A stretch of 64,000 nucleotides of DNA from Streblospio benedicti (Eukaryota; Annelida; Polychaeta; Spionida; Spionidae): NCBI GenBank assembly GCA_019095985.1, contig CM032660.1:24068864-24132863 (forward strand), written 5' to 3'. The notes under the pieces were generated by a model, which was not told the DNA's origin, searched no databases, and saw only the letters and a program-made list of their open reading frames with translations. This document shows, piece after piece, positions 11,001-23,000 of this stretch (position 1 is the first letter of the stretch; each line of letters begins with the position of its first letter). A program made the translations under genes and the position numbers.

Positions 11001-14000
11001 ATGTGAAAATTAAATACCAATAAAATTCTGAATGTAAATATACAATATAAAGGCATGAATACACACGTTTGGGAAAAAAATACATCCCGAGTAATGGTTT
11101 GTAGAGTATAAAAAATAGGCACTGACCACAAAAATATCAAATGGCATAGAGTAATATTAGTTCAGACGCATTGAATGTAATTTGTAATATCCATCTTCAT
11201 CAATAAAAAATATCAAAATCAAATGTTACCAGTAAATTGTGGCATATATGTTAAAATCACATCACAAGCAATATATCACAAGCAAAATATTTGACAATAT
11301 CACACTATCTGGAGTGATTGTTTTTTAATTGACGCGTATACAGCTACCATTTTGGTTTGAGATAAACAAGTTTGGTGAGCATAGAGACCATGGAGGGCAT
11401 CTGCTTCATTCCGGTTGTAAACTCGTCGTCTGTACACGACTGGAAGTCGTATGCCACAGCCTTGTTGACGCAGGTCATCATGTGCATGAGCTCCCTGCTG
11501 TCGGCGTGTCTGTCCAGCACCTGGCACAGTGCCTGGATGAACCACGAGCCGTCGTAGTTGTTCCGCCACGAGAAGTATCCGGGACACACAGAGTAGGCCA
11601 TGAGGAAGTCGGCCTCTGTTGGAATCCTGCGGATCTCGACGTCTGTGCCCGGGTCCGCGTCCACCTCATCCTCGTCCCCCGCCGCCCCGTGGATCTCCGC
11701 TTCAACGCCAAAGTCGTACTTCCTCCCACGGCATGCCTGTATGAAAAATAGCTTTGGTTTCCCGGCGAGTGAGGGACACAGGTCGCCTTTGAAGGGCTTG
11801 ATGAGTCGCTCGAGCGGCACTTTGCCGTTTGTGGCATAAATCTGACCCTCCTCACCGTGCGACAGAATCACACACACAAAGCAGTCCTCGTCCTCGTGGT
11901 CTTTTTCAGCAATCTGCCTCATGTTGATGCCCATATCCAGCGAGTTGAGGTCGTTGAAGCGTACCACGTCAAACCCGAGCCGCATGAACGTTTTCTCGAC
12001 TGCGTCAGCGTCCACGTCCGTGCCGTCCCGGTCTAACTGGCCGGTCAGCCGGCGGTCAAACGTCTTGTTGTTGATGATTACACAGGTGCCTCTGTTTTTG
12101 TGAGAGAAGTTGTAGGTCTCTATGTCCAGGTTCAGTGTCGGCGGGGGGCTCACGGAGCCTCTTTCGGCCTCAGGCTCTGCACCGAGTTCCCCTCTGCCGG
12201 GGTTTGCATCAACACTATCCATTTTGTCCTTAAATATCCGTAATTTATCTTAAATAAACCTACTGCTCTAAGCCTTGTATGTACTTGTTTATGACGTGAC
12301 AATGACAATTTTCGTCACAAATAATGATGATATCACTCAACTGTCAAAAATTTGTCAACAATAAAACTTCCTTTTCCGGTAAAATGGCCGCGCCCATTGC
12401 CAAACCAATCTATTTCAAAATGTAAATATTTTGTCAATTTTACACAATGTGTTTTTGTTGACATGCACCGACAATTATTTATTTAGATAACATAGACTGA
12501 CTTATAGTATTTAGTCTAGATTTTGTAAATCAAATATCCATCCGTTAACTGCAATACACGTTTAGATTACTAAATACACCATTTATCACTCATCTCTACA
12601 GGACCTTGAATTTGTTGAAATAGTGAATTAGTGTGTCCAGCCTAGGATTATTAATTGACAATGATCAATTAATTAATTTATCAATTAATAATCCTAGGTC
12701 CAGCTCAAAATATGGAATTAATTATATATATACATATCTTTAATGCCATATGATGGGAAATGTTAACAGAAACAATTTAAAAAAAAAGATTTTCAAAATC
12801 CGATATGGATAATAAGAGAGATGGACAATTTAGCATCAAATTTTGGGGTGTGATTCCTTGTTTTCTCCTTGTCAGCAATGTACAAAACCTGGATATTTTC
12901 CAGCTAGCGCATGTTGCTGTGCGTATTCACCCAATTTAGAGATCACTTTTTTAATCTTTTGTGTCGTGTTTTCTATAGCATCAATTCATATAAAAATAAA
13001 TTCCTTTATACACAATTGCCTGTTGTTTCTTATTTTCACTATTTCAACACAAATTACTAAATAGTTTTTGTTGTAATATTCTGCAATAATTGTCACAATT
13101 ATGCAGACTGAGTCCCAACTGTCAAATGTGGCTATATGCACTTAATTAATGATCAAAATAAACTAATTGGATTGAGCAATTAATTAGACTTGTATATATG
13201 GAAAGAATCGCATATCTCTACAGATTATCTCTATGATAACTAAATTATGATTGAACGACAAATAGCTGAAATATCATCCAATATCTATCTTCCCTGTCAC
13301 TAAAATTCTTATTGCCGTTGTCCACTTCAATGTCGGATGCAATATTCTTTTTGACTCTAAAAGTTTAGCTATAAAACGTCCTCCTATTTTTTTATTGGTA
13401 TCATTGAAAATGCATACTACTATAGTTTATAGGCAAAGTTCACTGGCAGTTTCTTAACATGTAGCTCAGAAGATTTAGCTGTCAAATTCACGATTGGGAA
13501 GGTCCGCCACATTAACAATTTTTACCATCAAAGTTTAACAATGAAATGTCCCACAAATGTTTCATAATTGATATGGTTGGAAACACATACTTCTGTAGAT
13601 TATAGATATTACATTTAAATATTTTTAGGTGAGTTGTAGTCTAAAAAAATCAGCTAAATCTAACAGCTAGCTCTTTTCTAGCATAAACACATTTTTTGCG
13701 TAAACAATGACACACAAGTTGAAACATATTTCACCTGTTATGGTATATATGCAAAAGACTCTTCTACCCAATCACATGCCATGTTACATGCCCTTTGCTC
13801 AGCTAATATCCATTGAAGATGATAGCCAGTCAAAACAATAATTGTTCAGTAAAACCGGTAGATCTATCAATAATGGCATAATGACTTTTAAATTGCAAGT
13901 GTAAAGAAAATCCGGATGAATTATAGAAAATGCTCAATGTTTACATGAGCGTGACTTGAGATGCTTCAAGTCAGTGACGTGGTGGACTCTATACTGAATT

Positions 14001-17000
14001 TCTACACGACAAACATGGCTTTTTATCATTAAGTGAAATGTGCTGTATATGTACTTTGAAGACATCTTTCAATTAATAGGGAATTAGGGACAGAACATGA
14101 AATTTATAAAAGCCTGTGCACAGTAAGGGTCAATGAGATGCCGTGTTGCTGGGTCTCTTTTATCTCGTGTCGATCTCTCCACTGACCACGGTCTGTGTTA
14201 ATTGATTGATGATAGTGACCGTGAGTGTAGGTCAGACTAATGGATCAGTCACGGCCCACGCTGTTCATTAATTAATTAATTAACTATAAATTGAGTTCCG
14301 GTAGCTCTCAATGTTACGTGGCATGCGACGTGGTTTTATCATTCTATTGGGAGCAGACGATGAAACTCCTTCACATACATTTTGGTTCATAGAATCTTGC
14401 AAGAGATACAGTGTAGTGGTTTAAACTTTGACAGGTTATGACGCGTGGGCAGATCCAGGTTTTTAGAAAAGGAGTGGGGGCACACTTCAGGGGATCTCAT
14501 GGGTTCTGTACAAATGTACAAGTGACTGATAATGGACATGCAAAAAATAACATGAAAATGAAATTCATTGTTGGAAAAAAGGGGGGAGGTGGGTATAAGG
14601 TGTCAAGGAATCCCACATTCCTTTTATTTTGGTCTTATTTCCTTCTTCCCTATTTTACGCCCTTTTGCCACATTCTGCTTGTTTTGCTCTTTCTACATAT
14701 CTTTTTTCTTTTCCCCACATTCAATTTACTTATAAACCCTCTCCGTATATTGGGAATGCGCCAAAGCTGTGTAGAAATGACAAAAAGCACACAATCAATT
14801 AACAGTAAAGGGTTTAGCAATAAGAAATGCACTGCAGGAATAAAAAACGAACTGTGAGCTTTTACCTGATGAGCACCAGAACAACATGGCAGACGGCGCA
14901 TAAAAAGTGAACCTGTTCTCAAAGTATACTTAATTAGAGAATTTTTAACATTGGGCGGCGACCAACTTACATCCACTCAATTAACTGGATTTTGTGTTGA
15001 ATATCCAACTTCTTAGTTTAACTTACTATTTCAGGGCTTATCGGTACCTTTTGTTTATATGATCTTATTTTAGCTTTATTGTACACTGGTATAGTAGGGA
15101 TCATTGAGTACACTGGCAGTGGTGCTGCGATCAATACCGAGGTCGCTGGTCACATAATAGGAACAGATAAACGGCAGCACGGTCAATACAGTGGAACCTG
15201 GCTGTAAGGGGCATCAGTTGGTGTTAAATACGTAATATATCAGTCAAACCTGACACCTAACATTTAGAGTTTTGGATTTGGGGGTCAATGAAATATGAAA
15301 TGAAGACAAATATCAATATATGATAAGAAGGCAATATATAGACAAAACCAGGGGAGTTGTTAACATTGATTATTTTATTGGGTAAGTTCTTGGGGTGTAT
15401 CACGGCTTGCCCTTTGGGCTCGCCATGATACGCCCCAAGAACGAACCCATTAAAATAATCAATGTTACACAACGAACCCGTTTTTGTATTTATCAGTCTT
15501 TTCTAAACAATTACAATACTGTTTAAGAATAAAGTAACATATAGTCAGCACATTTAACAAAGTAATTTATTAATGAATTACAAAATGCAAAATGCGTCAG
15601 AATACACTGTATAATCATAATAGAAATCCAGGCATTTGTGGTTTTGTCCATTTATCGAACTTCTGCACTACAATTACGTCAGCCGTATGACGGCTACGCA
15701 CGCTGTTCTGTGCAATCACTTTGATGTTCATTGATTTTGGAGGTTTTCCTAGAAGTAGCAGGTGTGCTAGATTATTGAACATATTTGAAATGGGGCAAAA
15801 GTAGTCTGGTTGACAACTAACCATATACAGAATCCATATATGGACAGTCCTGATACAACATAGTTTTACAAGTTAGTTCTGGAGGTGCTCATGTAAAGAC
15901 CAATCCCAAAATTGAGACCATATCAAAATCTGCACACATTTACGCAAAGACCCAGTGCTACATTGACAATAAGCTGAATTTTGTACGCTCGAACAACTTC
16001 AGCTGGATTTTTGCAGTTCCCGTTTGGTCGGCGTGATGGCGCCACTAGCGACATCTACTGGCACAGCGCGCACTACGGAGAGTGTCAGGAGCTGACTGGC
16101 GGCAAGGTCAACAAGTTCCCAGGTGGGTCAAAGGTTAACAAGTTCCCAGGTGGGTCAAAGGTCATCAAGTTTCCAGAAGGGTCAAAGGTCATCAAGTTCG
16201 CGGGTGGGTCAAAGGTCAACAAGCTCCCAGATGGGTCAAAGGTCAACAAGTTTTGGGGTGGGATGAGGAGGGAAAAGACGGGGGGGAGGTGTTGGTCGCT
16301 AGGGTTATCACTGGCAGATTCCGGAGTCTGTCCAGGTTGAGAGGTGGGTGTGGGGCTCAAAAAGTCGGTGGGGAGTCCTAAATTGAAACCGTTGCAAGGT
16401 TTTCACTACCATGCGTGTTCTAGTGCAGCTATTCATCAATCACTTGACATTTTGTTATACAGAGCTAGGAATAATAATTGATTATTTAGAGAAAATGGTG
16501 TTATTTTTACAGTGTAAAAGTAAATTACGAAAGTGAGGATTTTTGTTGATTGCTATGAGAATTTAGCAGTGTAGTTTTTACATTAAGTACACACGTTTAT
16601 TGCCTGTGTGTGTGTGAGCAGAAAATGAAATACATTTGTTTACCGGTACGTCATGTGAGTCTGTTAATGGTGAAATAAATCAGTGGAGCAGAAAACAAGG
16701 TCACTGATTAACCCCCTTACCGCCACACAATGCAACATGGGTGTACTGTATCTGACTAACCCTCTTATTTATGGTATTTTAGAATTATCAAAGTACGTTA
16801 TGATTATACTTGATAAAGCCTCTCAATCAGTCAGCGAGTTTGACAGACTTTCACAAAAGATGAGCATCATATATTGTGCCATGGCCTGACATTGCTACAA
16901 AGTTTTCATATTCAATGATATGATGACCATGTCAATATTTACCTACGCACTTTTCATGTAAAGTGAGGCATGAATTATTGTGAACTTTTTAACAAATATA

Positions 17001-20000
17001 AATCTATTGACATGAATACATATTATCAAATGTTTATCCTTGTCATATTTCAACTCTAATGAAATTTAAGAATATTTGGTTTTTGCATGAACTCCACTTT
17101 TTTAAACTCTTAAAATATCAAGTTGACTTTTCCAAACGGTCTGCATGCATGTTAACTTTTGTAGCAGAACGCAAGATCACAGGGTCCAGTTTTAAATGTG
17201 CTAATGCCTTTTTAGTGCGAAATGGAAAATGATTAAACAATTAAGTTTAAAGTGTAAAATGTGCTTTGAAATTAAGTGTGAAGTAGGAAATTTGCAAAAA
17301 TGCATTAAGTGTTCAGTGGGAAAAGAACTAAACTTGAAGGGTGAAATGGGATATTAGTTAAAATTCAAGGAGGAAGCGGGAACCCCCTTCCCCCCCCCCC
17401 CACCTCAGTTCCAATGTAGACCCTCCATTATATCTGGGGTACTAAATCATTTGCAGCTCCGCCACCTTTGCCACCTTTGCAACAGTTTTATATTGAACCA
17501 ATTTTAACCTACTAAATATTATGAACCAGTACATCTGCTGCTATATAGTATTAGCGCCATCATAACATATACATAGTTTTAAGCAAAGAGGACAACCATG
17601 TGGCATTAACATAGTCGTACCATAAATTAGTCAATATGGAGAATTTACATTTGTATGCCAGTGTACCATTTATTACATCACACAGGCTTTATAATACATG
17701 TGTATTGTAGACATTGTACACGTGTGACCGAATTCGTGCGGCCGCCACGTGAGCAAGGGTTAATGCTGGAGCACATGTAACGAGGTCAACGTTCTCCCAA
17801 CACGACCTACTTTTTGTAACAGCACCATGTGGGGCCTGGATGAGAAATCACAAGCTGAATAGAAATAGCCACATACACTTGACCCATTTTAGTATTTACA
17901 TCCAATTTGGAAGGGTTGCATTTAAAGATAATTCTGAGTTTATCAGAAACTTATGACAAGAGTTTTATAATCTAAAATATCATGAAAGGAAGTTTATATC
18001 TTTTATTCCAGTTATTCAAATATTCAACTTACCAGAGTTTGAGATAAACAAGTCCAACTATAATGTATTATGATATTTGTTTATATCGTAAGAATTATTT
18101 TTCATAAAAAGGTGGGTCTTATGAGGTGTATTTTCAATAGCTTGTGATTTGAATAACAAGCCTGAAATAGATGAAGATGTAATATATATGATGAATTCAG
18201 CAACTATTGAACATTTTCTAAAAGATAAAATGAAGTATTGACACAGCAAATCTTTTGCAGGCATGGTGGAGGTGGTGAGGAAGGTGAACCTGGGCCGCTC
18301 ACTTGACCTTCTGCACCAGCTGTTCCCCGAGGATTTCTCCTTCCACCCGCGCTCCTGGTTCCTCCCGCAGCAGTTTGCTGAGTTCTGTGACGCGGCGCGG
18401 CGGGCAGTAGAGCGCAACGGCGGCAAGAAACAGGTGAAGCAACGAGGCAGAAACTGGTGAAACAATGGGGCAAAAACTGATGAAATAATGGACAGAAACA
18501 ATTAAAACAACAGGGGAACTGGTGAAATGTTATAAATGGGGCAGAAACTGGTGAAACATTGAGGCAGAAATGTGAAACAATGAGGCAGAAACGTGAAAAA
18601 ATTAGGCAGAAATAGGTCGCCGAGAAAGGATTTTACAGCAGGGCTATATGAGAAACTACAAACGTAGAGGAAATGCTTGTTAGATTTTTATGTAATTTTC
18701 ACAGGTGGCAGGGGTTGGTTGAAAAGTATGCTGTCAAATTACATTCATAGATTTGATATGTTTAGAGATGATGCGCTAATTTCAAGTACAGCAAGAACAA
18801 AAAAAAAAAATGTGTTTGCAGGTGTACATCGTGAAGCCGGACGAGGGTTCCCAGGGTGACGGCATCTACCTGATCCAGGACCCGCGCGACTATAACTTCA
18901 CTCCAGACAAGTCGCACATTGTACAGGTAACACATTACTATGCTCACCCAACTAAAGATTAGATAGTCACATATTGTACAGATAACACACAAAAATGTTT
19001 GGTAGTCACATATCTTTGTTCTGTCTATTGCTTAACCTAACTTTGAAAACAATTGATAGCTATTAAGGACTGAAACAGTGTATATGGATATGGTATAGTA
19101 ATCCAGTCAATAGCACAAGCCATTTGCTAAAATAACACAGTTAAATCAACGGGTGCTGAGCAGTAAGTAAGTGAGTACATTGCTGATGTGGCAACTTTAG
19201 ATCTATACTAAAGACAAACATTGATGGCATTATGAATACTCAGTCACTCATGACATTATCACTCTCCCCCAGGAGTACCTGGCGCGGCCACTTCTGCTCG
19301 AGAACCTCAAGTTCGACTTCCGCATTTACGTGGTGGTGGCGAGTATTGAGCCGCTCGAAGTCTACATCTGTAAGGAGGGGCTCGCCAGGTTCTGTACTGT
19401 GCCCTACCAGTACCCCACCAACAGGTCGGTATCCCACTACCCATGTTGCACATCACATACGCCTTGTATTGTCAATTTGTTGATTGCACAATCCCTGATA
19501 AAGTACATAATTGATTCTTCATTCTTTGTGTCCTAAGTGCCTTTTGGTGTATCAGACTTGATCTGCTGCATCAGATTTGAATCTGTTAGAGTGGAATCTA
19601 TCATATTCTTACCTGCTCCATTGCATGAGTGGTGCAGGTTTATAAAAGTACAAACCATTAGACATCAAGTGTTTTGAAGGATTAGGACCCATAGGGATTG
19701 CTGGTTCATGCCATGCTTTACCTGTGTCCAACCAACTAATTGGTTAGTAACCCATAAGGGATTTGTTAAAATGTACTGAACTGCATTGCCGATCATTACA
19801 CAGCGTGTCGTCACTGTCTAAGTGTAATACTATAGATGGTGACGACACCAAGCCGAGGTTTGGAAGCCTCGTTAAAAGGTGTGCCCCGTTTAGAGGACAG
19901 TCACCCCTCTGCACGCAAAAGAACTCACCTAGTTTGAAAACAATAGCTAGTGTGATCCCTCCACCCCCTCTGAGGCTCAGTTTGTTACCTAACCTGCCTC

Positions 20001-23000
20001 TGGAGGTCCATGTACCAACACCATGTGGCCTCCCTCTGCTATAATCATCAGCAAGTTGACGGGCTGGAGAGTATCAGCAAACAAACAAACTGAATACTTT
20101 AGATAAATGAAAAGGTTTTCAGCAATGTCAGGCTGACCAAGAAATGGGTTTGGTTTAAGAAATACTTTTAAAAATCTCGATCCCAAGTCACACAAATTTG
20201 GTAAAACCTGGAGCCTTCTGAAAATGTATACCGGGGCCCCTTGTTGTTGGTACTTTTGTGTAAAAAACTCGCACTTGTAAAATAAATTGTTTGGAAAATC
20301 CTACTTGAACTACTGTCCCATACTTGGACATTTGAAATAACTGAATGCATCAATACTCTAGGAACATCCACGACACGTACATGCACCTGACGAACTACTC
20401 GCTGAACAAGTATTCAGGGACGTACCTACACACCGAGTCGGATGACGACGGCAGCAAGCGCACGCTGCGCCGCGTCTTCCGCCGCCTCAGCCTCATGCGC
20501 TACGACACAGCGCTCATCTGGGAGGATATAAGGAGGCTCGTGGTGAAGACCATCATCGCCATCACGCCAGAACTCAAGGTAAGAGGCGGTTTTGGTACGC
20601 AGCAGGGCAATGTGTTTAGGTGTATGTAACAGGGTCTTAAGATATTTGACACGACGCTCTTCTGGAAGGATGTGAAGAGGCTCGTGGTGTAAACGTTCAG
20701 TGTTATCATACTGGAATTGTAGGTCAGCTTGGGGGTTTGTTTTCATTGTTTTTGAATGTTTGAATGTGGTTGTTTTAAAGTGAGGTGATCTTATGTGATC
20801 AAGTCAAGTGTGGCTAAGGCACTTGGATATGGCATTTCGGGGTTGGAGATGATCTTGTAATGTTTGTCCAAGATTCTGGAAGGACAGGTTGGTGGTGAAA
20901 ACATTCATCCCCACCACACAAGATTTGACAGTAAGAGTTGTTAAGACACTCAAGGTCAGTGGTTGTTTTTGTTGTTGTTGTTTTTAAATGTTTGGAAGTG
21001 AAGCAATCTTACATGATAGAAAAGTACTCAAGCCAGAAGTCAGTCTGGATTCTTTTTGGTTTATTGTTTTTTAATATTGGAAAGTGCCGCAATCTTATGG
21101 TGTACAGCCAAATAATTCCCTTGACGGTTGCCTTGCTCCTCCTCATACAAACCATTAACGCCATTCTATTATTCAAAGAATGTATACTAGCATCCTGGGT
21201 TCCATTATTTGGCTCAATGAAGTTGAGATAACAACAAAAGACTCGCGAAAAATTACAGGTTTGGTTCCTATTGGTATCTAATAATATCCTGTATACTCTC
21301 TTATTGTTCTAAATCTCCCAGTCACATAAGCAAGTGTACACTGCATTATTACTATTGTATGTTGCAGGTGGAGTATCGGGGGCAGGTGCCGCAGGGAAAA
21401 CCTGGACCTACCTGCTTCCAGGTAAATATCCGCTGCACAGTGTTAATAGGGTTAGATGTGAATAAATAATGAAAAATGTGGAAATTTATACTTCTAGTGA
21501 TAGTAATATGAGGCATTACCATCTCAAAATTGTTATTTTTTATTCTAAATCTACTTGACGCATCCATATATATATAATAGGAAAAATTTCTTATCTGTTC
21601 GGTAACATTTTGGTATGGATTTTGTAATTTATTTTTATGGTGTTAGCTCATGTTATCGGAAGTCCTTATTTTGTTGTGTTTTTGTTACATTGGATGCAGC
21701 TGCCTTAAAAACACCATCTCTTAAACAGCCATCAGTAGAAAAGTTCAGTTATGAAGGCTTCACAGACATTTTTTACGTCTGACGTGCTCTTCCTATTTCT
21801 GGAAAACATCTTGAACCTGTAGCGTAAATCACGAAACAATAAAAATCAGCAGAATTACACATGTAGAAAGCCTTGTAGAAAGCCAGGTTTGTTTTCAAGT
21901 TTGTGGTCACGTGAGAAAGAGACTGTTTCTGATTTCATGATGCCTGACGACATTAGTCCATACTATGTGTAAGCTGCTGATACGTTGAAACAGAATTTAT
22001 TATTGTCGAGTATAATATGGGCATATATGGCATATATGGCTTGGTGAATAATCCCTGCTAAAGAAGGTTTTTAACCCATGGGTAGTTATTGCAACACTGA
22101 ATATGGCATTGTCATGTTCAACTTAAATATATGATAAATATCAAAGTTTTTCTATTACTGTTGTCATACATAATGACATGGCCTTTTGTGTAGTTACATT
22201 AGGTTTATGTATTTAACTTTAACAGCGCCACTTCAAGAAACTGGGACGTGACAGAAAAGTGCCACAAATTGTTGGATGTGGATCCCGCTAGACCTTATCC
22301 CCCTGCCCCATTTTAAACTTGTTTTAGTCACTTTCAGCTTCATCCTATTTTACTCCTTTATGTGCCTATTGAATGGTTTGCTTTTCAAAATTAATTGGCA
22401 ATTTTCAAGTAGATTAAAGCGTGTGTGGTTTTATAGATTTGTTTCCAAATGTTGTAAACTACTGGAAAACAATGTTGAAATTAGGAGGGACCAGTCATTA
22501 ATCTTGTGCTATCATGCCGTGGGAACTGTTTCACTGAGGTGTGGACCCTTTCCATGTCTGCCATGTTAAATCGAAAGTGAGGCTTTGTTAATATGTGACA
22601 GCTACTAAAAGTGAAAACACACACTGCATTTCCATTGTTGTGCAAAATGCATCACATTCATAAATACAAATTTACATAATATTCATAAAAAACAGGTCCT
22701 TGGAAATGATCTATAAGAACCTTCAAAATGGAGGCTCTCCTGAACATATTTGAGATGTCAGAACTTCTAGATATTATTTTTGAAGTCGCAAGCCTAACAT
22801 TATCTTGTATTAACACACATTATATTGAATCATGGTGCTTAATGTCCAGATATTTACATAAATTGCCAGTTCTTTGTTGATTTTAGCCATCATGTGGTAG
22901 TAGGCATTGTTTTACACAATATGGCAGATGTATGAACATCGCCCATTAGAATCAATGTTTATATAATTTATTTTAGCTCTTTAAGATTAACCCTCCACAA

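Noticed and set aside
11329-11751. Plus-strand open frame opposite the caspase
   Set aside because: Shadow of the GC-rich caspase coding strand; no splice or motif support.
17725-17750. EcoRI/NotI-like text suggesting cloning vector contamination
   Set aside because: Only about 17 bases, surrounded by sequence that looks like ordinary intron; chance is possible.
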